From: JBBDMX01 sp038241095
GTDB lineage: Bacteria > Planctomycetota > Phycisphaerae > Phycisphaerales > Phycisphaeraceae
Direction of reading: 5' to 3'
NCBI GenBank assembly: GCA_038241095.1
Contig: JBBRGB010000006.1
Location: forward strand, 1 to 35,494
DNA: 35,494 nucleotides
In this document: positions 1-8,159 of the stretch, one piece after another
How the letters are laid out: every line of letters starts with the position of its first letter
Position numbering within the stretch: the stretch's first letter is position 1
Notes under the pieces: generated by a model
What the model was told of the DNA's origin: nothing
Databases searched by the model: none
Seen by the model: the letters and a program-made list of their open reading frames with translations, nothing else
Made by a program: the position numbers and the translations under genes

Positions 1-1
1 C

Positions 2-763
2 AGCGTGCTGGCGACGCACTTGGTCGAAGTCGTCAAGAACCACGCCTGGGAACTGCTCACCCGCGAAGAGACCAACAACCTCATCACGCAAGCCAAAGAA
101 AAATCGCCCAAGCTCGTCGAGGAAGTTTTCGGCGTCGGCGACAAGGGTGGCCTGCTCAAGCCCGGCGAATTGCAGCGCGTGCTGCAAAACCTCTTGCGTG
201 AGCGCGTGCCCATCCGCGACATGGAGAGCATCCTCGAAACGCTGGGCGACTGGGCACCGCGCACCCGCGACAGCGATGTGCTGACTGAATATGTGCGCAA
301 CGGTCTGCGGCGAACCATCTGCAACCAGTTCGTGCAAATGGAAACCGCGGCGAGTGAACATGACCCGCTGAGCACCGATGAAATCAACCCCGGCCCAGCC
401 ACGCCGCGACTCTATTGCGTGAGCCTGGACCCCATGTTGGAAGATCAGATCGTGGCCTACATTGAGCGCTCCGCGGAGGGCACGAGCATGTCCATGCCCC
501 CGGCCGTGGGACAGAAGGTGACGCAGGCCATCGCCGGTGAGTTGCAAAAGTTGATTGCCGCGGGGCATCACCCGGTGGTGCTGGCCTCGCCGCAGGTGCG
601 GGCGCAGGTGCGGCGATTGCTGGAGCCGCATCTGCCCAACGCCGCGGTTCTGGGGTATAACGAAATCAGCAAGGGCGTGGAGGTTGAGTCGTTGGGCCTG
701 GCGCAGTTGGAAACGCAGAGCAACAAACCGGTGGGCGGACGCATGGAAGCGGTGATGAACTAG
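2..763 (+). CDS. flhA: Flagellar export protein FlhA, C-terminal part (5' end outside window)
   Basis: The frame is open from the window edge and ends in TAG at 763, leaving about 253 codons of the cytoplasmic C-terminal domain of FlhA. FlhA is the large inner-membrane subunit of the flagellar type III export gate, and its cytosolic domain docks chaperone-substrate complexes. The fragment shows the conserved stretch KNHAWELLTREE, the motif GGLLKPGELQRVLQNLLRE and the following VPIRDMESILETLGDWA, which are typical of this domain. The transmembrane half lies upstream and is not visible. The next genes are flhF, flhG and a FliA-type sigma factor, the usual flagellar neighbourhood. The ATG at 5 is internal and not a real start. 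Confidence 0.95.
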   Translation, partial: SVLATHLVEVVKNHAWELLTREETNNLITQAKEKSPKLVEEVFGVGDKGGLLKPGELQRVLQNLLRERVPIRDMESILETLGDWAPRTRDSDVLTEYVRNGLRRTICNQFVQMETAASEHDPLSTDEINPGPATPRLYCVSLDPMLEDQIVAYIERSAEGTSMSMPPAVGQKVTQAIAGELQKLIAAGHHPVVLASPQVRAQVRRLLEPHLPNAAVLGYNEISKGVEVESLGLAQLETQSNKPVGGRMEAVMN

Positions 764-826
764 ACTGTCGTGGCGGTTTGAAAAAATCGCTAGACAATCC
801 AGCTTGATGAACATGGAAGTTCAACG

Positions 827-2302
827 ATGAATCTAAAGACGTTCACGGGTCGCAACATGCAAGAGACGCTGGCGCTGGCGCGGCGATCGCTTGGTGAAGA
901 TGCCGTGGTGCTGCACACGCGAAGCTATCGCCGGGGGGGAATTCTGGGGTTCGGGGCGACAACGGTGGTGGAGATTACCGCGGCGGATCAGGCGACCATG
1001 CAGCGCAGCCGGGCGCAGAAGCAGCGACAGAACACCACAACGAGAGAGCCACGTCCCTCGACGACGCGCTCCTTATTGACACGGCCCACACCGCGCGTGC
1101 AACAGACTGTCGCCGCGCCATCCGTCGCATCCCCCGCCTCTACTTCTTCAACTCCCAAGACCGCGCAAACCTTGAGCACCGGCGATTTAATTCGCCGCAC
1201 CTATGCCGTGGCGATGGCGGAAATGTCGCGCAAGCAGGCCACCACACCGGAGGCTGTCGCAACACCCGTGACCGCCGCGCCAGCTTCACCACGGATCACG
1301 CCCGCAAGACCGCTGGCTTCCACACCAGCCCCCGCTCCCGTGCCCCCGGTACCCCCGGTTTTGCCCTTGCACACCAGCACCGATCAACTGACCCAAGAGA
1401 TGCAGGCCACGCGACACATGGTGGCGCAGATGATGCGTCGCCAGCGCACCGGTGAATCCAACGCCCCGGCCAACAACACCGACTTGCCCGCCCCTCTCTT
1501 TGACCAATACCTGGCGATGCTCAAAGCCGAGGTCGCCGAGGAACTGGCCGAGGAAATCTTGGCGGAAGTCAAGGCCGCGCTGTCGCCCGAAGAACTCGCC
1601 GACGCCAATCGCGTCAACGACGCCGTGACCGAGGCCATCGCCCGTCATCTTCCCGTCGATGAAGACGCCGGCAAGCTGTTGCCCACGCCCGACCACCGCC
1701 CGCGCACCATCGCGCTCATCGGCCCGACAGGCGTGGGCAAGACCACCACACTCGCCAAGCTCGCCGCCAGCTTCAAACTCAAGCAGCAAAAAAAAGTGGG
1801 CTTGATCACGCTCGACACCTACCGCATCGCCGCGGTGGAACAACTGCGCACCTATGCACAAATCATCGGTGTGCCCCTGCGGGTGGCGTCGAATGTCGAT
1901 GAACTGCTCGACGCCCTGCGCCAGTGCCGGGCCGAACGCTGCGAGGTGATCCTCATCGACACCGCCGGCCGCAGCCAGCGCGACGACCCGCGGCTCGAAC
2001 AACTCGCCACGCTCATCAATGCCGCCGACCCGCATGAAGTCCACCTCGTGCTTTCCTCCACCTGCGCTCAGGGCGTGCTCATGGAGACGGCCCAGCGCTT
2101 TTCACGCATCCGCACAGACCGTATCATCTTCACCAAGCTCGACGAAGCCGTGAGTTTTGGGGTCCTGCTCAACGTCGCGCGGAAAGTCAACAAACGCCTG
2201 AGTTTCATCACCACGGGTCAGGAGGTTCCGCATCACATCGAACCGGGTCAGGCCCAACGCCTGGCGGCCCTGGTCATGGGGCGGGGGACGGTGCGATGCT
2301 GA
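827..2302 (+). CDS. flhF: Flagellar biosynthesis SRP-type GTPase FlhF
   Basis: 491 residues. FlhF is a membrane-associated SRP-family GTPase that sets the place and number of flagella. The N-terminal B domain (about 1-60) is followed by a Pro/Ala/Thr-rich linker (about 65-185), a helical N domain (about 190-285) and the G domain. The P-loop GPTGVGKTT is near residues 299-307, the DTAGRSQRDD motif is near 376 and the TKLDEA specificity motif is near 438. The ATG at 827 follows a weak purine-rich stretch (GGAAG). Its stop overlaps the start of flhG, so the two are probably translationally coupled. The long low-complexity linker is common in this family. Confidence 0.95.
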   Translation: MNLKTFTGRNMQETLALARRSLGEDAVVLHTRSYRRGGILGFGATTVVEITAADQATMQRSRAQKQRQNTTTREPRPSTTRSLLTRPTPRVQQTVAAPSVASPASTSSTPKTAQTLSTGDLIRRTYAVAMAEMSRKQATTPEAVATPVTAAPASPRITPARPLASTPAPAPVPPVPPVLPLHTSTDQLTQEMQATRHMVAQMMRRQRTGESNAPANNTDLPAPLFDQYLAMLKAEVAEELAEEILAEVKAALSPEELADANRVNDAVTEAIARHLPVDEDAGKLLPTPDHRPRTIALIGPTGVGKTTTLAKLAASFKLKQQKKVGLITLDTYRIAAVEQLRTYAQIIGVPLRVASNVDELLDALRQCRAERCEVILIDTAGRSQRDDPRLEQLATLINAADPHEVHLVLSSTCAQGVLMETAQRFSRIRTDRIIFTKLDEAVSFGVLLNVARKVNKRLSFITTGQEVPHHIEPGQAQRLAALVMGRGTVRC

Positions 2303-3150
2303 TGGATCAGGCCCAGGCGCTGCGAAAGCTGGTTATGGATTCGACGCTACGTCGCGCCAAGGTTGTCGCTGTCACCAGTGGCAAGGGAGGCGTGGGGAAA
2401 AGCAATATCGCGGTGAACCTGGCCATTCGCCTTAGCGCGATGGGTCGCCGGGTAATCCTCATCGACGCCGACCTGGGCACCGCCAACGCCGATGTGCTCT
2501 GCGACCTCAAGCCCGGCCCAACGCTGGCGCACGTCGCGGCCAATCGCATGACGCTTTCACAAGTCATCGTCGATGCGCCCGGCGGGTTTCGCCTCATCCC
2601 CGGCGCTTCGGGACTGGCGACCATGGCCGCACTGTCGGAGTTTGAGCGTGCCCGACTCATCCAAGAATTGCGCCAGCTTGATGACGCCGCCGACCTCATC
2701 TTGATCGACACCGGCGCTGGCGTCGGCCCCAACGTGCTGGGCTTCGTCGCCGCCGCCGATCAGCAGTTGGTCGTCACCACCCCCGAGCCGCCCGCCATCA
2801 CCGACGCCTACGCGCTGATTAAAACCTTGGCGCGGCGGGAGTCGGAGTTGGATGTGCGGGTGCTGGTGAACATGGCGCGTGACGATGATGAAGGCCGCGC
2901 GGTCTTTGCCCGCATCGAAGCGGTGTGCGTGAAGTTTCTGAACTTACAGCCGCGCTACGCCGGGCACGTGGCCTTGGACGCGCGGGTGCCGATGGCGGTG
3001 CGCCGGCGCAGGCCGTTCGTACTTGAAGCGCCACATACCGAGGCTTCGCGCTGCATCGGCCAACTGGCGCACCGCATGGATCGCCACGCCGTCGAAGGTC
3101 GCGGAGCCGTGGGCCTCATGCGCCGCATGCGCCTGTGGCTGGCGGGGTGA
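2302..3150 (+). CDS. flhG: MinD-like ATPase FlhG (flagellar number regulator)
   Basis: About 282 residues. FlhG is a MinD/ParA-type ATPase that limits flagellar number and stimulates FlhF GTPase activity. The deviant Walker A GKGGVGKSN is near residues 27-35, followed by LIDADLGTANADVL. The protein begins MDQAQALRKL, which contains the DQAxxLR helix that in known FlhG proteins inserts into FlhF as activator. For that reason I choose the ATG at 2302, which overlaps the flhF stop as TGATG. An in-frame ATG at 2296 would add only two residues. The last 40 residues are Arg-rich and probably include the membrane-associating helix. Confidence 0.93.
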   Translation: MDQAQALRKLVMDSTLRRAKVVAVTSGKGGVGKSNIAVNLAIRLSAMGRRVILIDADLGTANADVLCDLKPGPTLAHVAANRMTLSQVIVDAPGGFRLIPGASGLATMAALSEFERARLIQELRQLDDAADLILIDTGAGVGPNVLGFVAAADQQLVVTTPEPPAITDAYALIKTLARRESELDVRVLVNMARDDDEGRAVFARIEAVCVKFLNLQPRYAGHVALDARVPMAVRRRRPFVLEAPHTEASRCIGQLAHRMDRHAVEGRGAVGLMRRMRLWLAG

Positions 3151-3241
3151 ATCGCAAGGGGTGTCACACGACATCCTAGAGGGTGCCGTGTGCTGAATCA
3201 CCTCATGAAGTGTTATGTCGCACAGTGGCATTCCTCGCGTA

Positions 3242-3271
3242 CACACAGCACCCGAAGCGGGATGCTGTGTG
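3242..3271. repeat. Strong intergenic hairpin between flhG and the small membrane protein
   Basis: CACACAGCACCCG pairs with CGGG-A-TGCTGTGTG around a three-base loop: 13 base pairs with one bulged A. No T tract follows directly, so it is not a classical intrinsic terminator. It may attenuate or process the flhG/fliA transcript. The rest of 3151-3426 holds no gene I can support. Confidence 0.6.
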
Positions 3272-3364
3272 GCACCAAACCCCTTGGCTTTTCCCTTGTC
3301 CATCCCGGTTCTCCACACCTCTTCATGATTTTTCAAGTTTTTTCATCGAAATCTCGTTTCCCTC

Positions 3365-3393
3365 TTCCCATAACCATTTTGTCTTGTTAAGAT
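3365..3393 (+). promoter_or_regulatory. Weak sigma70-like promoter candidate for the 110-aa gene and fliA
   Basis: TAAGAT at 3388-3393 lies 17 bases after TTCCCA at 3365-3370, ahead of the TTG start at 3427. The -35 match is poor. It would allow fliA to be expressed apart from flhA-flhF-flhG. Confidence 0.25.
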
Positions 3394-3426
3394 GGGTCGT
3401 CGTCATCTGAAGAAAAACAAACGGAC

Positions 3427-3759
3427 TTGAGTGAACTGAGCAATGGAGTGCTCACCATTCCCGCCAAAGTGATTGCATCTTCGTTCGCCCTCGTGGCCTT
3501 CGCCGCCGCCCTGCTTGTGGGACTGCGCGTGGGGAATCCCGTCACGACTGTTATTTATCGCGCCACCTTGGTGATGCTTCTGTGCTGGCCGGTGGGTTTC
3601 GCCATCGGTCGCATTGGGCAGCACGTGGTGGATCGCAACATCGAAACGTACAAGAACGAGCATCCGATTCCGGCGGATGTTGAGCCGAATCAAACCCAGG
3701 ATCAAGCCACGCAGGATGCGCGGCCGGGCCTTGGTTCCGTTACGGAGCGGATCGCGTAG
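3427..3759 (+). CDS. Small two-helix membrane protein of the flagellar operon
   Basis: 110 residues with no family I recognise. It has two predicted membrane helices, about residues 13-34 (VIASSFALVAFAAALLVGL) and 41-60 (VIYRATLVMLLCWPVGFAIG), then a charged tail rich in Glu, Gln and Pro. The frame has no ATG in a suitable place. The TTG at 3427 is the likely start, with only a weak purine tract (GAAG) upstream. It sits between flhG and the flagellar sigma factor on the same strand, 76 bases before the latter, so a role in flagellar assembly or regulation is inferred from context only. The coding call is supported by the clean hydrophobic pattern and lack of a better frame. Confidence 0.6.
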   Translation: MSELSNGVLTIPAKVIASSFALVAFAAALLVGLRVGNPVTTVIYRATLVMLLCWPVGFAIGRIGQHVVDRNIETYKNEHPIPADVEPNQTQDQATQDARPGLGSVTERIA

Positions 3760-3835
3760 CCCGTAAAGCGTAAACCCATGCCGCCCGCACGGAAGCAAAA
3801 CGCGGGTCGGTCAACAGCAGGTCAAGGAGCCGACC

Positions 3836-4666
3836 ATGGCGAAACTTCGCGCACTGATGAGCACCATGCACGTTCAAGGCGCACGCCGCAGCGAGCGTCC
3901 CATCGAACAGGTTTGGCAGGACTACAAGAAGAGTTCGACCGAGGATCTTCGCAACGTGCTCATCGAGCACTACCTGCATCTGGTGAAATACAACGCCGAG
4001 CGCGTTCACACCAAGCTGCCCGATGAGGTTGATGTCGAAGACCTCATGTCCGTGGGGCTGTTTGGTCTGATGGACGCCATCAGCGCCTTTGACATGAGTC
4101 GTGGCGTGAAGTTCGAGACTTATTGTTCGCCGCGAATTCGCGGGGCGATTTTGGACGAGCTGCGTTCGATGGACTGGGTGCCGCGGCTGGTGCGTTCGCG
4201 TTCCAGTCAGGTGGACCACGCCCGCAAGAGTTTGGAGATGGAGCTTGGCCGAACGCCGACGGACGATGAACTGGCCAAGAAGTTGAAGGTGGGCAAGGAC
4301 GAGTACACCAAGATTCGCCGCGACGCCGGGGCCGTGGGCGTGGTGTCACTGTCGCGCAAGTGGTACGAGACGGATTCGAGCAAGGATGTGCGTGAGATCG
4401 ACGTGCTCGAAGACGCACGGCAAGTCAACCCGCTGACCAACGCGCAAAAAGGTGACCTCAAGGAACTTATCACCCGCGGGCTGTCCCGCGCCGAACGGTT
4501 GATCGTCGTTCTCTACTACTACGAGAGCATGACGATGAAGGAAATCGGCGTGACGTTGGACCTTTCGGAATCCCGCGTCAGCCAGATGCACTCGTCAATC
4601 CTGGCGCGGTTGAAGGCGCAGCTGGGCCACCGCTCCAAGGAACTCGCCGCCGAAGTCGATGAATGA
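3836..4666 (+). CDS. fliA: Flagellar-type RNA polymerase sigma factor (FliA/WhiG family)
   Basis: 276 residues, the normal size for sigma28. Region 2 (about 35-110) contains LVKYNAERVHTKLP, the core-binding VDVEDLMSVGLFGLMDAISAFD and FETYCSPRIRGAILDELRS, characteristic of the FliA/WhiG group. Region 3 (about 115-165) has ELGRTPTDDELAKKL. Region 4 near the C-terminus has YYYESMTMKEIGVTLDLSESRVSQMHS, a helix-turn-helix that reads the -35 box. The start at 3836 has an AAGGAG ribosome site eight bases upstream. It probably directs late flagellar genes. No sigma28-type promoter (TAAA...GCCGATAA) was found in this window. Confidence 0.95.
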   Translation: MAKLRALMSTMHVQGARRSERPIEQVWQDYKKSSTEDLRNVLIEHYLHLVKYNAERVHTKLPDEVDVEDLMSVGLFGLMDAISAFDMSRGVKFETYCSPRIRGAILDELRSMDWVPRLVRSRSSQVDHARKSLEMELGRTPTDDELAKKLKVGKDEYTKIRRDAGAVGVVSLSRKWYETDSSKDVREIDVLEDARQVNPLTNAQKGDLKELITRGLSRAERLIVVLYYYESMTMKEIGVTLDLSESRVSQMHSSILARLKAQLGHRSKELAAEVDE

Positions 4667-4694
4667 GCTTGAGGCTTGAGGCTTGAGGTTTGAG
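4667..4694. repeat. Tandem heptamer GCTTGAG x4 directly after fliA stop
   Basis: Three perfect GCTTGAG units followed by GTTTGAG begin at the first base after the fliA stop codon. The same heptamer array occurs after asnS at 8101-8135. Confidence 0.85.
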
Positions 4695-4710
4695 ATTTAA
4701 TCCACGCAAG

Positions 4711-4752
4711 CCCACGGATGAAGTCGCGGCTCGGAGCGGCTTCTTCCGTGGG
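4711..4752. repeat. 42-bp hairpin repeat, copy 1
   Basis: CCCACGGA and TCCGTGGG form the outer stem, and GAAGTCGC with GCGGCTTC the inner stem (one G-T pair), around an eight-base loop. A second copy at 6243-6284 has changed bases on both sides of the stem so that pairing is kept. Confidence 0.85.
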
Positions 4753-4783
4753 ATCGCCCCACATCTTGATTCCCGCCGGGGAC

Positions 4784-4789
4784 TACAAT
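4784..4789 (+). promoter_or_regulatory. Candidate -10 box (TACAAT) for the metallo-beta-lactamase gene
   Basis: TACAAT lies 27 bases before the ATG at 4817. No convincing -35 is visible. Similar TACAAT boxes occur ahead of pyrF and the toxin-antitoxin operon in this window. It supports the start at 4817 rather than the upstream in-frame ATG at 4718. Confidence 0.4.
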
Positions 4790-4816
4790 CGCCAACCAAC
4801 CCCACGGGATGACTCC

Positions 4817-6217
4817 ATGAAACTCCACTTCCTCGGCGCCAATCGTCAAGTCACCGGCTCACGCTACCTGCTCGAAGCCGGTGGCCTGCGCATCATGATC
4901 GACTGCGGCATGTTCCAGGAACGCCAGTTCCAGAAACGCAACTGGCAGACCTCGCCCATCGATCCGGCCAGCATCGATGTCATGCTTCTGACCCACGCCC
5001 ACCTCGATCACAGCGGTTTGATTCCGCGACTCGTGGCCCAGGGCTTTGACCGCCCCATCTACACCACCACCGCCAGCGTCGATCTGGCGCGACTGGTGCT
5101 CGAGGATGCGGCCCGCATTCAGAATGAAGACGTGGCCTACAAGGAAAAACGCCACGCCAAGCAGAACCGTCGCAGCCAACATCCCTACGAGCCGCTTTAC
5201 AGTATCGAGGACACCCAACGCGCCTTGCGGTTGTTTCGCGGCGTCAGCTATGCCAAGCCCGTGCAACTCAACGAAGCCGTGAGCGTCACCTACCACGACG
5301 CGGGCCACATCCTCGGCTCGGCCATGCTCGACATCCAGGTGCATGAGGCCGGGCAGGTCAAGCGCATCGTTTTCTCAGGCGACCTTGGGCAGTGGGACAC
5401 GCCACTGATTCAGGACCCCACGCTCTTGCGCGACGCCGATTACGTGGTGATGGAATCGACCTACGGCGACCGCGATCACGATTCGACGACCAGCATCGAA
5501 GACCAACTCGCGGCCATCGTCACCGAGGCCCAGGAGCGGGGCGGGAACGTAGTCATCCCCACCTTCGCCATCGAACGCGCCCAGGAAATGCTCTATTACT
5601 TCAGCAAGCTCCGGGCCGGCAAACGCATCGCCCCGACGATGGTGTTCCTTGACAGTCCGATGGCCGTCGATGCCACCCGGCTCTTTGCCCGCAACGATGA
5701 TTATCTCGACGATGAGGCTTTGGCCATGCTGCGGCAGCGGCATTCGCCGTTTCGCTTTGAGGGGCTGGTCATGGCCCGCAGTCGGGAACAGAGCAAGGCC
5801 ATCAATCACCTGCGTGGCAGTTGCGTGATCATGGCCGGGTCGGGCATGGCCACCGGGGGACGTGTCAAGCATCACCTGCTGCACAACCTGGGGCGCGAGG
5901 AAGCGACGATTCTTTTTGTGGGTTATCAATCGCGGGGCACACTCGGCCGGGAGATTCTTGAAGGCGCGCACAGCGTGCGCGTGCTGGGCGAGCAAGTCAC
6001 CGTGCGCGCCAAGGTCACGCGATTGCTGGGCCTCTCCGCCCACGCCGACCGCAAGGCCCTGATCCGCTGGATAAGCAACTACCACCCCCAACCCAAACGC
6101 CTCTTCCTGACCCACGGCGAAGAGTCCGCCTCCAAAGCCCTGGCCACGACCCTGCAACAGGAATTGAACCTCACCGCCGAGATTCCCGACTACGAACAAG
6201 TCGTGGAACTCGCGTAA
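4817..6217 (+). CDS. Beta-CASP metallo-beta-lactamase, RNase-like (CPSF/YSH1 family)
   Basis: 466 residues from the ATG at 4817. An in-frame ATG at 4718 lies inside the hairpin repeat and upstream of the candidate promoter, so I reject it. The zinc motif THAHLDHSG is at residues 59-67 (His60, His62, Asp64, His65). Further metal motifs are HDAGHILGSAML, FSGDLG and, in the C-terminal RNA-specificity region, GLSAHADRKALIRWI with a terminal LTHGEE. The middle beta-CASP domain contains FLDSPMA and MAGSGMATGGRVKHHL. This architecture belongs to the mRNA 3'-processing endonuclease/exonuclease-like bacterial proteins, so an RNA nuclease role is likely. The substrate is unknown. It is a stand-alone gene with hairpin repeats on both sides. 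Confidence 0.9.
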   Translation: MKLHFLGANRQVTGSRYLLEAGGLRIMIDCGMFQERQFQKRNWQTSPIDPASIDVMLLTHAHLDHSGLIPRLVAQGFDRPIYTTTASVDLARLVLEDAARIQNEDVAYKEKRHAKQNRRSQHPYEPLYSIEDTQRALRLFRGVSYAKPVQLNEAVSVTYHDAGHILGSAMLDIQVHEAGQVKRIVFSGDLGQWDTPLIQDPTLLRDADYVVMESTYGDRDHDSTTSIEDQLAAIVTEAQERGGNVVIPTFAIERAQEMLYYFSKLRAGKRIAPTMVFLDSPMAVDATRLFARNDDYLDDEALAMLRQRHSPFRFEGLVMARSREQSKAINHLRGSCVIMAGSGMATGGRVKHHLLHNLGREEATILFVGYQSRGTLGREILEGAHSVRVLGEQVTVRAKVTRLLGLSAHADRKALIRWISNYHPQPKRLFLTHGEESASKALATTLQQELNLTAEIPDYEQVVELA

Positions 6218-6242
6218 CACTTGGAATCGAACAATACTCAAG

Positions 6243-6284
6243 CCCACAGATGAAGTCGCGGCTCCGAGCGACTTCTTCTGTGGG
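6243..6284. repeat. 42-bp hairpin repeat, copy 2
   Basis: CCCACAGA/TCTGTGGG outer stem and GAAGTCGC/GCGACTTC inner stem, fully paired, loop GGCTCCGA. Compared with copy 1 (4711-4752), a G-C pair has become A-T on both sides and a G-T pair has become T-A. The copy lies 25 bases after the metallo-beta-lactamase stop and 26 before the Gdx gene. Confidence 0.85.
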
Positions 6285-6310
6285 ATCAACCAATCAACGG
6301 ACAACACCCC

Positions 6311-6631
6311 ATGCCTTGGATCTACCTGCTCATCGCCGCGGCCTGCGAAGTCGCCTGGGCGGTGGGCTTCAAATACTCGCACGGCTTCACCCGCCTGACG
6401 CCCACTGTCTTTACGATGTTCTTCATGCTCGTGAGCTTTGGTTTTCTCTCGCTTGCGGTGCGGCATCTGCCGATGGGCACGGCTTACGCCGTCTGGACGG
6501 GCATCGGGGCCGCGGGCGTGGCGACCTATGGCGTGATGTTCATGGATGAGCCGCGCGATGTGTTGCGACTCATCAGCATCGGCGTCATCGTGCTGGGCAT
6601 CGTGCTGCTCAAAGTGTCCAGTCCCTCTTGA
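6311..6631 (+). CDS. sugE: Small multidrug-resistance exporter, Gdx/SugE subtype
   Basis: 106 residues with four hydrophobic helices, the usual SMR size; it acts as a dual-topology dimer in the inner membrane. The essential Glu is at position 13 (AACEVAWAVGFKYSHGF). The WAxxxKYSxGF pattern is that of the guanidinium-exporter (Gdx, formerly SugE) branch rather than the EmrE branch. So the likely role is proton-coupled export of guanidinium or small quaternary ammonium ions. Only 93 bases separate it from the preceding stop, mostly occupied by the hairpin repeat. I see no guanidine riboswitch there. Its stop is 20 bases before the asnS ATG, so the two may be co-transcribed. Confidence 0.9.
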   Translation: MPWIYLLIAAACEVAWAVGFKYSHGFTRLTPTVFTMFFMLVSFGFLSLAVRHLPMGTAYAVWTGIGAAGVATYGVMFMDEPRDVLRLISIGVIVLGIVLLKVSSPS

Positions 6632-6651
6632 AAGTCAGTGGGAAACAAACC

Positions 6652-8094
6652 ATGAATCTCCGCGACGTTCGCATTGCCCACGTGCTGGCCGGCAAGGTTG
6701 AAGAAGGTTTGGCCGTGCGCGTCAAGGGCTGGGTGCGCACCCGGCGCGACAGCAAGAGCGGCGGCGGGCTGTCGTTCATTCACGTCCACGACGGCTCGTG
6801 CTTCGATCCCTTGCAGGTCGTGGCCACGGCGGAGTTGGCCAACTACGCCAGCGAAGTCGCACACCTCACCGCGGGTTGCTCCGTCATCGCCACCGGCAAG
6901 CTCGTGCGTTCGCAAGGCAAGGGGCAGGCCTGGGAAATCCAGGCCCAGGCCATCGAGGTCGTGGGCTGGGTCGATGACCCCGACACCTACCCCATTCAAC
7001 CCAAGCAGCATTCGTTTGAGTACCTGCGGCAAGTGGCGCACCTGCGCCCGCGCACCAACACCTTCGGCGCCATCGCCCGCGTGCGACACTGCCTGTCGCA
7101 GGCCATTCACCGCTTCTTTGATGAGCAAGGTTTTCTTTGGGTTCACACGCCGATTATCACCGCCAGCGATTGCGAAGGGGCGGGGGCGATGTTCAGGGTT
7201 TCGACCTTGGACATGATGAATCTTCCCCGCGTCAAAACCGCTTCACAGATTGATGGGCGGGAGGCCATTGATTATTCCCAAGACTTCTTCGCCAAGCCCG
7301 CGTTTCTCACCGTTTCAGGCCAGCTCAACGTCGAGGCCTACTGCCTGGCGCTTTCCCGCGTGTACACCTTCGGGCCAACCTTCCGCGCGGAGAACAGCAA
7401 CACCACACGGCATCTGGCCGAGTTCTGGATGGTCGAGCCGGAGATCGCCTTCGCCGATCTCGCCGCCGACGCGGACTTGGCCGAGGCGTTTCTCAAGTTC
7501 ATCTTCACCGCCCTGCTCAACGAGCGCGGCGACGACATGGCCTTCTTCGCCCAACGCATCGACAAGGATTGCGTCACCCGCCTGGAAAAGTTCATCGCTT
7601 CAAGTTTCGAGCGCATGAGTTACACCCAGGCCGTCGCGGCCTTGGAAAAAGCGGTGGCGGACGGGACGAAGTTCGAGTTCCCCATTAAGTGGGGCATGGA
7701 CTTGCAGAGCGAGCACGAGCGCTGGCTGACGGAAACGCATGTGGGCCGGCCGGTGGTGGTGAGTGACTATCCACGCGAAATAAAAGCCTTTTACATGCGT
7801 CTAAATGACGATGGCAAGACCGTCGCGGCCATGGATGTGCTGGCACCGGGCATCGGTGAAATCATCGGCGGGTCGCAACGCGAGGATCGGCTTGCGGTGC
7901 TGGATCAACGCCTGACTGACGCCGGGCTGGAGAAAGAAAACTACGGCTGGTACCGCGACCTGCGCCGCTACGGCGGCGTGCCCCACGCGGGCTTCGGCCT
8001 GGGCTTCGAGCGCACCATTCTTTACGCCACCGGCATGGCCAACATCCGCGATGTGATTCCGTATCCCCGCACACCGGGCAATGCGGAGTTTTAG
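6652..8094 (+). CDS. asnS: Asparaginyl-tRNA synthetase
   Basis: 480 residues from the ATG at 6652. A TTG at 6628 that overlaps the sugE stop is in frame but less likely. It is a class II synthetase that charges tRNA-Asn. The N-terminal OB-fold anticodon-binding domain (about 1-110) includes RVKGWVRTRRDSKSGGGLSFIHVHDGS. The catalytic core has RTNTFGAIARVR, HTPIITASDCEGAGAMF, motif 2 FRAENSNTTRHLAEFWMVEPE (split across two short conserved blocks) and motif 3 GFGLGFERTILYATGM near the C-terminus. The ending IPYPRTPGNAEF is typical of AsnRS and not of AspRS. The length is close to other bacterial AsnRS. Confidence 0.96.
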   Translation: MNLRDVRIAHVLAGKVEEGLAVRVKGWVRTRRDSKSGGGLSFIHVHDGSCFDPLQVVATAELANYASEVAHLTAGCSVIATGKLVRSQGKGQAWEIQAQAIEVVGWVDDPDTYPIQPKQHSFEYLRQVAHLRPRTNTFGAIARVRHCLSQAIHRFFDEQGFLWVHTPIITASDCEGAGAMFRVSTLDMMNLPRVKTASQIDGREAIDYSQDFFAKPAFLTVSGQLNVEAYCLALSRVYTFGPTFRAENSNTTRHLAEFWMVEPEIAFADLAADADLAEAFLKFIFTALLNERGDDMAFFAQRIDKDCVTRLEKFIASSFERMSYTQAVAALEKAVADGTKFEFPIKWGMDLQSEHERWLTETHVGRPVVVSDYPREIKAFYMRLNDDGKTVAAMDVLAPGIGEIIGGSQREDRLAVLDQRLTDAGLEKENYGWYRDLRRYGGVPHAGFGLGFERTILYATGMANIRDVIPYPRTPGNAEF

Positions 8095-8100
8095 CGGAAG

Positions 8101-8140
8101 GCTTGAGGCTTGAGGCTTGGGACTTGAGGCTTGCGCAAGC
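8101..8140. repeat. Degenerate GCTTGAG heptamer array ending in a 12-bp palindrome
   Basis: Five units (GCTTGAG, GCTTGAG, GCTTGGG, ACTTGAG, GCTTGCG) lie seven bases after the asnS stop. The last unit runs into the perfect palindrome GCTTGCGCAAGC (8129-8140). This resembles the array after fliA at 4667. Confidence 0.8.
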
Positions 8141-8159
8141 GTGATGGGTTGTGCCGGTG

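Noticed and set aside
764..826. Possible separate flhF promoter (GACAAT at 793)
   Set aside because: No -35 at a proper distance; flhF is more simply read from the flhA transcript.
6218..6310. Guanidine riboswitch ahead of the Gdx gene
   Set aside because: The gap holds only the 42-bp hairpin repeat, without the conserved guanidine-I/II/III sequences.
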